This document shows positions 33,317-42,109 of a DNA stretch of 46,167 bases, one piece after another. The notes beneath the pieces are model-generated. The model searched no databases and was not told the DNA's origin. It saw only the letters and a list, made by a program, of their open reading frames with translations. Source of the stretch: Acaricomes phytoseiuli DSM 14247. GTDB lineage: Bacteria; Actinomycetota; Actinomycetes; Actinomycetales; Micrococcaceae. The position numbers and the translations under genes were made by a program. The stretch spans positions 1 to 46,167 of the forward strand of contig NZ_AQXM01000047.1 in NCBI RefSeq assembly GCF_000376245.1, read 5' to 3'. Numbering within the stretch: position 1 is the stretch's first letter; the number at the start of each line of letters is the position of its first letter.

Positions 33317-34087
33317 GTGGTCCAGGGCGGCTGGAACCTGGCCCGCTGGGAGAAGTACACCGAGATTCCCCTGGCGGTCGGAGCGCTGCTGTTCTTGATC
33401 GGATATGCCATCCAGATTCTTTTCGATATCTCAGACGGTCAGATCCTAGCCCTCGATGTGCTGCTGATCGGGCTCTGGATGCTCTTCGGCATCGACTATT
33501 TCGTGAGCTGGTATCTGGCGGAGAATCGCAGTAGCTGGTTCTGGCGGCATGTGCATCTGCTCCTGATGCTGATCCTGCCGGTCCTGCGCCCGCTGCGACT
33601 ACTGCGGTTGATACCGCTTCTGTCGGTACTCCAGGGCCAGGCCAGATCGCGTTTCCGGGAGCGGGTCAGCGTTTACCTGCTGGGAAGCACCATCCTGCTC
33701 GTCCTGATCGGCGCTCTCGCCGTGCTCGATGCTGAACAAAACGATCCGGAGAGCAATATCCGCAACTTCCCGAATGCTCTGTGGTGGGCCATCGTCACCG
33801 TCACCACGGTGGGTTACGGCGACTTCTATCCGGTGACTCCGATGGGCCGGCTCATCGCGATAGCGCTGATGGTGGCCGGGATCTCCGCCCTGGGTGTGAT
33901 CACCGGCGCCCTGGCCTCGTGCTTCATGGAGAGGATCAGCCAAGAAACCGCTCAGGGGAAGTCAGCCGGGCAAGCGGACGGCGGCGCTGACGCTGACCCC
34001 GATGCCGAGCTGATGGCAGAGATGCGTGCACTGCGTGAGGAGAACGCCCGGTTGCGACACGCCCGGCACGATTTCGACACGCCGTGA
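33317..34087 (+). CDS. Voltage-gated-type potassium channel
   Basis: About 256 residues with a six-helix cation-channel layout: hydrophobic segments at 18-37, 46-66 and 78-90, an S4-like arginine-bearing segment RPLRLLRLIPL (91-101), and the pore region WWAIVTVTTVGYGDFYPVT with selectivity filter TVGYGD (164-169). The inner helix MGRLIAIALMVAGISALGVITGA and a cytosolic Ala/Asp-rich tail ending in a coiled coil (ELMAEMRALREENARLRHA) follow. It conducts potassium across the cytoplasmic membrane. The GTG start has no Shine-Dalgarno sequence. An ATG at 33238 opens a basic, coding-looking frame (MAEQTVKRSAAKPADKADIA) that is one base out of phase, so a frameshift in the N-terminal region is possible. 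Confidence 0.85.
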   Translation: MVQGGWNLARWEKYTEIPLAVGALLFLIGYAIQILFDISDGQILALDVLLIGLWMLFGIDYFVSWYLAENRSSWFWRHVHLLLMLILPVLRPLRLLRLIPLLSVLQGQARSRFRERVSVYLLGSTILLVLIGALAVLDAEQNDPESNIRNFPNALWWAIVTVTTVGYGDFYPVTPMGRLIAIALMVAGISALGVITGALASCFMERISQETAQGKSAGQADGGADADPDAELMAEMRALREENARLRHARHDFDTP

Positions 34088-34235
34088 CTTTATGCACCGC
34101 GAGTGTTCCACAGGGTGTGGGTAACGTCGCAGGATCCACGGATTTCTCAGGTTTTTCAACGCCTTGCCTGTGGACTATCGGTGCACAAAATGACATACTT
34201 GTAATACATCATCTTGGGGTCCGAGCAATCGAACA

Positions 34236-34251
34236 TCACTATATGTAGTAT
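34236..34251 (+). promoter_or_regulatory. NrdR box upstream of nrdH
   Basis: TCACTATATGTAGTAT matches 13 of 16 positions of the NrdR consensus acaCwAtATaTwGtgt. It lies 170 bases before nrdH. NrdR represses ribonucleotide reductase genes when dATP is abundant. A second, clear box at the usual one-helical-turn multiple was not found; ACATACTTGTAATACA about 43 bases upstream is at best degenerate. Confidence 0.65.
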
Positions 34252-34383
34252 CGAACGTGCAGCCTGATACGGCCTGGTGCAGATTCTGGAACAGGATCTC
34301 AAGACAGGCAGTGCGGCTTGCGGGAATACTACGAAGATTTCAGAGAACATACGCAGACGGCGATTCCCGTAATCATGGGGTCC

Positions 34384-34399
34384 GGGGGAGTGATCCCCC
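34384..34399 (+). promoter_or_regulatory. GNRA-loop hairpin in the nrdH leader
   Basis: GGGGGA and TCCCCC pair around a GTGA loop, which is a GNRA-type tetraloop. The hairpin sits 22 bases upstream of the nrdH start and just before its Shine-Dalgarno region (GAAGAAGGA). Such a stable structure could protect the 5' end or tune translation. Confidence 0.4.
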
Positions 34400-34421
34400 C
34401 GTCGATGGGAGAAGAAGGATC

Positions 34422-34676
34422 ATGACGGTCACGGTATACACCAAGCCAGCGTGCGTGCAGTGCAACGCCACTTACCGAGCGCTGGACAAAAAGGGCATCG
34501 CTTACCAGAGCATCGATCTCTCGCAGGACCCCGAAGCCCTCGAGCGAGTACAGGCGCTGGGCTACCTGCAGGCCCCGGTCGTCGTCACCGAGCAGGATCA
34601 CTGGTCCGGCTTCCGTCCGGACAAGATCGACCAGCTCGCAGGGAACTCCCAGAACGGCGCGAGCTCAGTAGCATGA
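34422..34676 (+). CDS. nrdH: NrdH-redoxin (glutaredoxin-like electron donor)
   Basis: 84 residues with the redox motif CVQC (Cys11 and Cys14) in [20 protein letters not shown] and the C-terminal WSGFRPDKI signature specific to NrdH. It behaves like a thioredoxin-fed glutaredoxin that reduces the class Ib ribonucleotide reductase NrdE. Start at ATG 34422 with AGAAGGA upstream. First gene of nrdHIEF; its stop overlaps the nrdI start (ATGA). Regulation is probably by NrdR through the box at 34236. Confidence 0.95.
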   Translation: MTVTVYTKPACVQCNATYRALDKKGIAYQSIDLSQDPEALERVQALGYLQAPVVVTEQDHWSGFRPDKIDQLAGNSQNGASSVA

Positions 34677-35161
34677 GCAACGGGGCCGCCGCCTCCTTGG
34701 ATTCGGTGGGCCGGCTCGCCCCCAGGGAGCAAGCTCCGGAATCAGTTTCGGATCAGTTGATCTACTTCTCTTCGGTCTCCGGGAACACGCATCGTTTCGT
34801 AGAGAAGCTGAAGATGAAAGCCGCAAGGCTCCCAGTGCTGAGCAAAGCGGAGACCCTTCGCGCACAGCAGCCCTTCGTCCTGGTGCTTCCCACGTACGGC
34901 GGAGGCAACGGGCTCGGGGCGGTGCCGAAGCAGGTGATCAAGTTCCTCAACCTGACGGAGAACCGCTCCTTACTACGAGGCGTGATCGCCGCAGGCAATA
35001 CGAACTTCGGGGATGCGTACTGCTTAGCCGGTGACATCGTCGCCGAGAAATGCTCAGTACCCCTTCTTTATCGATTCGAACTCATGGGCACCTCAGAGGA
35101 TGTCACCCGGGTTCAGCAGGGATTGGAACAGTTTTGGACACGACAACCGCGGAGCCGCTGA
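34673..35161 (+). CDS. nrdI: NrdI flavodoxin for class Ib reductase activation
   Basis: 162 residues. The core [18 protein letters not shown] is the FMN phosphate-binding loop of NrdI flavodoxins, and [25 protein letters not shown] and [18 protein letters not shown] are the other conserved blocks. NrdI supplies superoxide or peroxide to assemble the Mn(III)2-tyrosyl radical cofactor of NrdF. The N-terminal 25 residues ([19 protein letters not shown]) are an extension relative to short NrdI proteins. Translationally coupled to nrdH by ATGA and followed by nrdE after 2 bases. Confidence 0.95.
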   Translation: MSNGAAASLDSVGRLAPREQAPESVSDQLIYFSSVSGNTHRFVEKLKMKAARLPVLSKAETLRAQQPFVLVLPTYGGGNGLGAVPKQVIKFLNLTENRSLLRGVIAAGNTNFGDAYCLAGDIVAEKCSVPLLYRFELMGTSEDVTRVQQGLEQFWTRQPRSR

Positions 35162-35163
35162 CC

Positions 35164-37338
35164 ATGCAGACGGATACCACGACAGATACCCCGCCGGCAG
35201 CGAGCGAGCAGACGCCTGCCAAGTATGAGGGCCTAGGCTATCACGAACTCAACGCGATGCTCAATCTCTACGATGCCGAAGGGAAGATCCAGTTCGCTGC
35301 GGATCGGGAAGCAGCGCATCAGTACTTCCTCCAGCACGTAAACAACAACACGGTCTTCTTCCACGACCTCGAAGAGAAGCTCGACTATCTGGTGAAGAAC
35401 GAGTACTACGAGCGGGAGACCCTCGATCAGTACACGATGAACTTCATCCGGGATCTCTTCAAGCGCGCCTACGCCAAGAAGTTCCGCTTCGAGACCTTCC
35501 TGGGCGCTTTCAAGTTCTACACCTCGTACACGCTGAAGACCTTCGATGGCCAGCGCTACCTCGAGCGTTATGAAGACCGGGTCTGCATGGTCGCCCTGCA
35601 CCTTGCCCGCGGAGACCAAGAACTGGCCACCCAGCTCGTCGACGAGATCATCGATGGCCGCTTCCAGCCGGCTACCCCGACCTTCCTCAACGCCGGCAAG
35701 CGGCAACGCGGCGAGCTCGTCTCCTGCTTCCTGCTGCGCATCGAGGACAATATGGAGTCCATCGCACGGGGCATCAATTCGGCGCTGCAGCTTTCCAAGC
35801 GCGGCGGCGGCGTGGCGCTATCGCTCACCAATATCCGGGAGCACGGGGCCCCGATCAAGCAGATCGAGAACCAGTCCTCTGGCGTCATCCCGGTGATGAA
35901 GCTGCTCGAAGACAGCTTCTCCTACGCCAATCAGCTGGGCGCCCGGCAGGGTGCCGGTGCCGTGTACCTGCACGCCCATCACCCGGACATCCACCGCTTC
36001 CTGGATACCAAGCGCGAGAACGCCGATGAGAAAATCCGGATCAAGACACTCTCCCTGGGCGTGGTGGTACCGGATATCACCTTCGAGCTAGCCAAGAAGA
36101 ACGAGGACATGTACCTCTTCTCGCCCTATGACGTGGAAAAAGTCTACGGCGTGCCGTTCTCCGATATCTCGGTGACCGAGAAGTACTACGAGATGGTCGA
36201 TGACGCGCGGATCAAGAAGAGCAAGATCAGCGCCCGCGAGTTCTTCCAGACCCTCGCGGAGATCCAGTTCGAATCCGGTTACCCGTACATCATGTTCGAG
36301 GACACCGTGAACCGCGCCAATCCGGTGGCGGGCAAGATCACGATGAGCAATCTCTGCTCCGAGATCCTGCAGGTCTCCTCGCCGTCGCTGTACAACGACG
36401 ACCTCAGCTATGCCGAGATCGGCAAGGATATCTCCTGCAACCTCGGCTCCATGAACATCGCCAAGACCATGGACTCACCGGACTTCGGCTCATCCATCGC
36501 GACCTCGATCCGTGCACTGACCGCGGTCTCGGAAATGTCCGACATCCGCTCCGTGCCTTCGGTCTCGGAAGGCAATGCGCAATCCCACGCCATCGGCCTG
36601 GGCCAGATGAACCTGCACGGCTACCTGGCCCGGGAGCGGGTCCACTACGGCAGCGAAGAAGGCCTCGACTTCACCAACATCTACTTCTACAGCGTGCTCT
36701 ACCACGCGCTGCGGACCTCGAACCAGCTCGCGATGGACAGAGGGCAGGCCTACGGCGGCTTCGAGAACTCCAAGTACGCCAGCGGCGAGTTCTTCGACAA
36801 ATACACCGACCCTCACACCGAGTGGATTCCGCAGACGGAACGGGTCAAGGAACTCTTCGCTAAGATCCATATCCCCACTCGCGAGGACTGGCAGGAGCTC
36901 AAAGCCTCGGTCATGGAGCACGGAATCTACAACCAGAACCTCCAGGCGGTTCCGCCGACCGGCTCGATCAGCTACATCAACAATTCGACATCCTCGATCC
37001 ACCCGGTGGCCTCGAAGATCGAGATCCGCAAAGAAGGCAAGATCGGCCGGGTCTACTACCCGGCACCGTACCTGAACAACGACAACCTGGAGTACTACCA
37101 GGATGCCTACGAAATCGGCTACGAGAAGATCATCGACACCTACGCCGCAGCGACCCAGCACGTGGACCAGGGCCTGTCCCTGACCCTGTTCTTCAAGGAC
37201 ACGGCCACCACCCGGGATATCAACAAGGCGCAGATCTACGCCTGGCGCAAAGGGATCAAGACGATCTACTACATCCGGCTGCGCCAGCTGGCTCTCGAGG
37301 GCACCGAAGTAGAGGGCTGCGTTAGCTGCATGCTGTGA
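35164..37338 (+). CDS. nrdE: Class Ib ribonucleoside-diphosphate reductase, alpha subunit
   Basis: 724 residues, the usual NrdE length. It lacks the long ATP-cone of class Ia enzymes. It contains [20 protein letters not shown], the active-site segments [10 protein letters not shown]-like [14 protein letters not shown] and [13 protein letters not shown], the radical-site region [20 protein letters not shown], and the C-terminal mobile redox pair EGCVSCML that receives electrons from NrdH. It reduces ribonucleoside diphosphates to the deoxy forms for DNA synthesis. ATG 35164 follows GGAG. A perfect palindrome directly behind the stop separates it from nrdF. Confidence 0.97.
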   Translation: MQTDTTTDTPPAASEQTPAKYEGLGYHELNAMLNLYDAEGKIQFAADREAAHQYFLQHVNNNTVFFHDLEEKLDYLVKNEYYERETLDQYTMNFIRDLFKRAYAKKFRFETFLGAFKFYTSYTLKTFDGQRYLERYEDRVCMVALHLARGDQELATQLVDEIIDGRFQPATPTFLNAGKRQRGELVSCFLLRIEDNMESIARGINSALQLSKRGGGVALSLTNIREHGAPIKQIENQSSGVIPVMKLLEDSFSYANQLGARQGAGAVYLHAHHPDIHRFLDTKRENADEKIRIKTLSLGVVVPDITFELAKKNEDMYLFSPYDVEKVYGVPFSDISVTEKYYEMVDDARIKKSKISAREFFQTLAEIQFESGYPYIMFEDTVNRANPVAGKITMSNLCSEILQVSSPSLYNDDLSYAEIGKDISCNLGSMNIAKTMDSPDFGSSIATSIRALTAVSEMSDIRSVPSVSEGNAQSHAIGLGQMNLHGYLARERVHYGSEEGLDFTNIYFYSVLYHALRTSNQLAMDRGQAYGGFENSKYASGEFFDKYTDPHTEWIPQTERVKELFAKIHIPTREDWQELKASVMEHGIYNQNLQAVPPTGSISYINNSTSSIHPVASKIEIRKEGKIGRVYYPAPYLNNDNLEYYQDAYEIGYEKIIDTYAAATQHVDQGLSLTLFFKDTATTRDINKAQIYAWRKGIKTIYYIRLRQLALEGTEVEGCVSCML

Positions 37339-37339
37339 G

Positions 37340-37371
37340 CTTCGGGCGGTGCCTGCAGGCACCGCCCGAAG
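37340..37371. terminator. Perfect 32-bp palindrome between nrdE and nrdF
   Basis: CTTCGGGCGGTGCCTG (37340-37355) is followed immediately by its exact reverse complement, one base after the nrdE stop and 41 bases before nrdF. Within the operon it could act as a partial terminator or as an mRNA processing or stability element that sets the NrdE:NrdF ratio. No T run follows. Confidence 0.6.
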
Positions 37372-37396
37372 ACAACGATCCAGGACTGACTGTTAG

Positions 37397-38389
<993 letters not shown>

Positions 38390-38456
38390 GCGCTTCATCG
38401 TGATGTGGCCTCCGGCATAGTGCCCGCTCAGCGCATCATGAGAGGATAACGGCATT

Positions 38457-38948
38457 GTGGATTACTTCCTGTCATTGCCGTTCGGCCTAGCTGTTGCCGC
38501 GCTTTTCGTGATCGTGATGCTCAGGGCCAATGCCACCTACTGGGCTGGGCGTGGGGCAGTCGCCGGAGGGCGGCGCACCAGAATGCGCCGTTATCTCGAC
38601 TCACCCGGCATGGCCCGGGCCGAGGAGCTCGTGGCGCGCTGGGGTGCTATCGCTGTCAGCCTGTGCTTCTTGACCGTGGGCCTGCAGACGGCCATCAATT
38701 TCAGTGCCGGTGCTACCCGCATGCCGTATCCCAGCCGGTACCTGCCGGCTGTCGTCGTCGGTTCGGTGCTCTGGGCGCTGCTGTACGCCACCGTCGGCTT
38801 GGCCTTCTTTACCGCGGCTATCGATATGATTGGCGGAGAGCCCGGGGTTATGCTCGCCCCGCTGGGCTTGGTCGTCGTCATCACGGTGACTCTTCTGTTC
38901 CGCCGCAGGATGACGCAGCGCGCCAACGATTCCGAGCGGAAGCACTGA
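38457..38948 (+). CDS. Small integral membrane protein, DedA/VTT-like
   Basis: 163 residues from a GTG with AGAGGA upstream. An N-terminal helix (LPFGLAVAALFVIVMLRANAT), a basic loop (RGAVAGGRRTRMRRYLDSPG), and then AIAVSLCFLTVGLQTAINFSAGATRMPYPSRYLPAVVVGSVLWALLY-type helices (three or four in all). The amphipathic G-x-x-T..NFSAG-x-x-RMPYP stretch resembles the re-entrant motif of DedA/VTT proteins, which are linked to lipid carrier flipping and membrane homeostasis. It is shorter than a standard DedA. It precedes the thioesterase and lipoate ligase genes by 23 bases and may be co-transcribed with them. The family call is moderate. Confidence 0.6.
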   Translation: MDYFLSLPFGLAVAALFVIVMLRANATYWAGRGAVAGGRRTRMRRYLDSPGMARAEELVARWGAIAVSLCFLTVGLQTAINFSAGATRMPYPSRYLPAVVVGSVLWALLYATVGLAFFTAAIDMIGGEPGVMLAPLGLVVVITVTLLFRRRMTQRANDSERKH

Positions 38949-38971
38949 GTCGGGACGGTAAACTCTTTGAC

Positions 38972-39799
38972 GTGTCTTCTCAGATGAGCGCCGAGACTAG
39001 TGAGTCTCTTCCCGAAGCAGCAGGGTATTACGTGGAGAACGGGCCCGGGTGGTTCACCTCTACCCTTCACGCCCAAGGCGCCTGGAACCCGCAAGAGCAG
39101 CATATGGCTCCGGTCACCGGGCTCCTCGTCCGGGAACTGGAGAATTTTCAGCCCCGTCCGGAGCTGCGGCTCGCCCGGGTCAGCTTCGATATCCTCGGGA
39201 TGATCCCCGGCGGTGAATTCCGGGTGGAGACCTCCGTTCTGCGTCCGGGTAAGACGATCGAACTGATCCAGGCAGAACTGATCGCAGGGGAGCGGCCAGC
39301 GGTGCGCGCCACCGCGTGGCGACTCCAGCGTTCGGACACCACCGAGGTCGCGGCCACTCAGGACCGGCGGATTCCGGGGCTGGATTCCGAGTTGGACCAC
39401 CCGGACACGTCGTTGATCTGGCCCGGCGGCTTCATCCGCTCGCTGGAGATCTACACCGCGCCGGGAAACATCCCGGGGCGAGGCCAGGTATGGCTGCGCG
39501 GCGCCCCCGAGTTGGTGGCCGATCAGCCCAGCTCAGAGCTGGCGCGGCTCATGGGCCTGGTGGATACCGCCAACGGCATCGTTCCGCTCATCGACCCCAG
39601 CAAGAAGGAATATATCTACCCCAATACGGATCTATCCATCCATCTTCACCGCGAGCCCTCCGGTGAATGGCTCGGCCTGGACACATCGGTGAGTTTCGGC
39701 GCCGACGGCATCGGGCTGACTTCCTCGGTTCTGCACGATGCGAGCGGGCCTTTCGGCAGAGCAGAGCAGATCCTCACGGTTCGCCGACTGAACGCATGA
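38972..39799 (+). CDS. Acyl-CoA thioesterase-like (TesB-type double hotdog) protein
   Basis: 275 residues. The first hotdog unit carries GWFTSTLHAQGAWNPQEQHM, where the NPQEQHMAP segment occupies the usual N-terminal helix region, and RVSFDILGMIPGGEFRVETSVLRPGKTIEL. The second carries LMGLVDTANGIVPLIDPSK and YIYPNTDLSIHLHREPSGEWLGLDT. This matches actinobacterial TesB-like thioesterase-family proteins that hydrolyse acyl-CoA. GTG 38972 or ATG 38984 could be the start; neither has a strong Shine-Dalgarno sequence. The stop overlaps the lipoate ligase start (ATGA), so these two are coupled. The physiological acyl group is unknown. Confidence 0.8.
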   Translation: MSSQMSAETSESLPEAAGYYVENGPGWFTSTLHAQGAWNPQEQHMAPVTGLLVRELENFQPRPELRLARVSFDILGMIPGGEFRVETSVLRPGKTIELIQAELIAGERPAVRATAWRLQRSDTTEVAATQDRRIPGLDSELDHPDTSLIWPGGFIRSLEIYTAPGNIPGRGQVWLRGAPELVADQPSSELARLMGLVDTANGIVPLIDPSKKEYIYPNTDLSIHLHREPSGEWLGLDTSVSFGADGIGLTSSVLHDASGPFGRAEQILTVRRLNA

Positions 39800-40512
39800 G
39801 AGCTCAGGTGGCGCCGGAGATCATACGGCCATCGCGCAGCGCCGGGGCCGAACAGGATCTGAACCATGCCCTGGAACTGCTCGACGAGGTCCGGCAGGGC
39901 AAGCGCGCAGACACCATTCGAATCTACCGGCCTGAACCAACCATGGCCTTCGGCCAACGGGACACCCGGCTGCCAGGTTTCGAACGGGCCTACCAGGCTG
40001 CTGCGGCACAGGGTTTCACTCCCTTGGTGCGCAAGGCCGGCGGCCGAGCCATGCCCTATCATCGCGGTTGCCTGGTAGTGGATTGGATCCAAGCGGAATC
40101 CGATGCGATCCTCGGCTCCCAGAAAAGATTTGGCCGCTTCGGGGAATGGTTCACGGAGCTGCTCACTGAGCTGAACGTGCCAGCAGCGCTCGGGGAGATC
40201 CCGGGGGAGTACTGCCCCGGGGAATACAGCGTTCACGGGACGGTACCAGAAGGACTGCCGCGGGCGGAGGAACGAGTCAAACTCGTCGGAACAGCGCAGC
40301 GCGTGGTCTCAGGTGCCTGGTTGTTCAGCGCAGCAGTGGTCGTCCAGGGGACTGATTCACTGCGCCAGGTATTGATCGACTGCTACCGGGAACTAGGGCT
40401 GGAGTGGGATCCGGGGACCGTCGGCGCCGCGGTCGATCTCAATCCCGCGGTCACTGTGGCTGATACAGAGGCCGCGATTCTGGAAAAGATCAGCCGCCGA
40501 GCCGTTGCATGA
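39796..40512 (+). CDS. Lipoate--protein ligase family protein
   Basis: 238 residues of the biotin/lipoyl ligase (BPL_LplA_LipB) fold. RIYRPEPTMAFGQRDTRLPGF and GFTPLVRKAGGRAMPYHRGCLVVDW correspond to the lipoyl-AMP-binding (R-x-x-GG-x-A-x-x-H) region. KLVGTAQRVVSGAWLFSAAVVV contains the conserved catalytic Lys in the KL-G-A-Q motif. It should attach lipoate or octanoate to lipoyl domains, and the free lipoyl protein at 2735-3064 is a plausible acceptor. Coupled to the thioesterase gene by a 4-base overlap. Its 3' end overlaps the convergent mycoredoxin gene by 23 bases. Confidence 0.82.
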   Translation: MRAQVAPEIIRPSRSAGAEQDLNHALELLDEVRQGKRADTIRIYRPEPTMAFGQRDTRLPGFERAYQAAAAQGFTPLVRKAGGRAMPYHRGCLVVDWIQAESDAILGSQKRFGRFGEWFTELLTELNVPAALGEIPGEYCPGEYSVHGTVPEGLPRAEERVKLVGTAQRVVSGAWLFSAAVVVQGTDSLRQVLIDCYRELGLEWDPGTVGAAVDLNPAVTVADTEAAILEKISRRAVA

Positions 40513-40765
40513 CCTCGTTCAGGGAAGGATTGGTTGCGCTGGAGCCATCGGGGAAGATCACGGTCGGCACAGTCTCCTCACCCTGGTTCAGTTCTTGAAC
40601 CAGTTCTGCCGCGCCGTCCGTGAAGCCGAGGTTGAAGTCCTGATAGAGGACGCCCTGGGCATCGAGTTCAGCTTTCAGATTCGTACAGAAACCGCACCAT
40701 AAAGTAGAGAATATGGTAAGCTGGCCCGCCTGCGGAATGTAATCGGCAAGCTTCAGTTCTGTCAT
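40490..40765 (-). CDS. Mycoredoxin-like glutaredoxin
   Basis: 91 residues of the glutaredoxin fold. The active site is WCGFC (Cys24, Cys27) in IFSTLWCGFCTNLKAELDAQG, where glutaredoxins have CPYC and mycoredoxins usually CGYC. TVPTVIFPDGSSATNPSLNEV gives the cis-Pro (TVPT) and the C-terminal helix. Mycoredoxins of Actinobacteria reduce mycothiol mixed disulphides. The Phe for Tyr exchange in the active site is mild. It lies 36 bases after the GNAT gene on the same strand and probably shares its transcript. Confidence 0.85.
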   Translation of the reverse strand: MTELKLADYIPQAGQLTIFSTLWCGFCTNLKAELDAQGVLYQDFNLGFTDGAAELVQELNQGEETVPTVIFPDGSSATNPSLNEVMQRLGG

Positions 40766-40801
40766 TTCTTGATCCCCCAGTATCCGAGTCCGTGTTTGTT
40801 T

Positions 40802-41308
40802 TCAGTCTTCTTGCTCTTCCGCATCCCAGCGTCGGAAATCCATGGAGAGGTAAAGCGCCAGTGCAGCCGAATTCTCATCGTCGACGCGGACGGCTACCTG
40901 CTGATGGCCGGAGTGGAAGAGCTTATCCCCGGCGACCAGAACCAGCCGTTCCGCCAGGCCTCGCCGCCGATGGGCGCGATCGGTGAACAACTCGATCAAG
41001 AAAGGCGACTCCGGTGCGCCTTCATGAGTGGCGCGTTCCACCACGAGTATCGCGGCGACGATGCTGCCGTCATCACTCAACGCGGCATGGGAAGCATCGC
41101 TGAGCAGCGAGCCGAGCTTCCCGTCGAAGATCTCGGCCATGACGTTCTTGGCCTCTTCGAGCGAAGCCTCGGCGAGGCCGGCGTCATAAGCGGTAAAGTA
41201 CAGCTCACCGAGTCCTGCGATATCGGCGGACTCCAGGGCCCGCGTGCTGATATCCAATTCGAAGGGCAGGGGCGAGGTCTGGGCGATGAGGGTAACGGGA
41301 CTGCTCAT
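40802..41308 (-). CDS. GNAT-family N-acetyltransferase
   Basis: 168 residues. FLIELFTDRAHRRRGLAERLVL contains the acetyl-CoA pyrophosphate loop (R-R-x-G-L/A), and VAVRVDDENSAALALYLSMDFRRW is motif B with the Asn-x-x-Ala-x-x-x-Tyr pattern. The N-terminal half (SLEEAKNVMAEIFDGKLGSL) is variable, so the substrate cannot be named. First gene of a small minus-strand unit with the mycoredoxin gene. Confidence 0.85.
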   Translation of the reverse strand: MSSPVTLIAQTSPLPFELDISTRALESADIAGLGELYFTAYDAGLAEASLEEAKNVMAEIFDGKLGSLLSDASHAALSDDGSIVAAILVVERATHEGAPESPFLIELFTDRAHRRRGLAERLVLVAGDKLFHSGHQQVAVRVDDENSAALALYLSMDFRRWDAEEQED

Positions 41309-41479
41309 TGATCGCTCCTATTCTTTCGGCAGCCGATGTGACTGGCGGGCGCCACTACGCCTTTATGCCATAGTAAGGCGTGTTCGGTAGCCGCACTACT
41401 TCGGGTTCTTCTCGGCAGCGAACTTTATGGTCGGCCTGGTGCTTGCTGAACCGGCAGCTCTGCTCAGGAACAGTCAGGA

Positions 41480-42079
41480 ATGGTCGAGAATGTAGATATG
41501 CCTGAAAAAGCGAACCTTTACCTTGTGCTCTCCGCCGTAGGCGACCGCTTACGCAGGATCCGCACCGAACGGCGCTTCACGCTGGCTGAAGTCGCCGATG
41601 TCATCGGAATCTCAGTGAGCACGCTCTCCCGGCTGGAATCCGGCCAGCGCAAACCCCAGCTGGAACTCCTGCTGCCACTTGCAGAGCATTATGGGGTGCC
41701 TCTTGACGATCTCGTAGGCGCTCCGGCGCTCGGGGATCCGCGCGTGCACATCAGGCCTTTGCAGCGCTTCGGCCAGATCATCCTGCCGCTTAGCCGCGAG
41801 GGCAGCGGGATCAACGTGTACAAGCATGTTCTTCCCGGCAAATCGAAACCCGCTAAGCCTACGCCTCAGGGACATGCAGGTTATGAATGGCTCTACGTGA
41901 TCGACGGCGAGCTGCGGTTAATTCTCGGAGGCCACGAATTTTTCCTCAGTCCCGGGGAGGCCGCGGAGTTCGATACCCGCACCCCGCACTGGTTCGATGC
42001 TGCCGGCCCGCAGGCTGTCGAGATGCTCAGTCTGTTCAGTCAAGAGGGCAAGCACGTCCACCTCAATGATCTCGCCTGA
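41480..42079 (+). CDS. XRE-family regulator with C-terminal cupin domain
   Basis: 199 residues. The N-terminal helix-turn-helix (about 20-75) reads LRRIRTERRFTLAEVADVIG, SVSTLSRLESGQRKPQLELL and PLAEHYGVPLDDLVGAP. A cupin barrel follows (about 115-192), with HAGYEWLYVIDGELRLILGG, FLSPGEAAEFDTRTPHWFDA and AVEMLSLF. Such regulators sense small ligands through the cupin. ATG 41480 follows AGGA directly; ATG 41498 is an alternative. It stands 30 bases upstream of the UvrA2-like gene on the same strand, so the two are probably one operon and the regulator may control the ABC protein. Confidence 0.92.
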   Translation: MVENVDMPEKANLYLVLSAVGDRLRRIRTERRFTLAEVADVIGISVSTLSRLESGQRKPQLELLLPLAEHYGVPLDDLVGAPALGDPRVHIRPLQRFGQIILPLSREGSGINVYKHVLPGKSKPAKPTPQGHAGYEWLYVIDGELRLILGGHEFFLSPGEAAEFDTRTPHWFDAAGPQAVEMLSLFSQEGKHVHLNDLA

Positions 42080-42109
42080 TCCACAGACCGAGGGAATTAT
42101 CATACAAGA

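Larger units (their letters stand above)
34088..34421. promoter_or_regulatory. nrdHIEF control region with DnaA-box-like sites
   Basis: A 334-base gene-free region. Its first 100 bases hold TTATGCACC (34090-34098) and TTACCCACA (complement of 34116-34124), each 8 of 9 matches to the DnaA box TTATNCACA, plus two weaker ones at 34169-34177 and 34180-34188. An NrdR box lies at 34236-34251 and a small leader hairpin at 34384-34399. Ribonucleotide reductase operons are known targets of NrdR and, in E. coli, of DnaA. Confidence 0.5.

Noticed and set aside
34088-34190. Replication origin suggested by DnaA-box-like sites
   Set aside because: No dnaA, dnaN, parAB or A/T-rich unwinding element is nearby; promoter-proximal sites before nrdH are a better reading.
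36490-37362. A 290-codon frame antisense to nrdE
   Set aside because: No domain; explained by G+C-driven antisense openness of a conserved gene.
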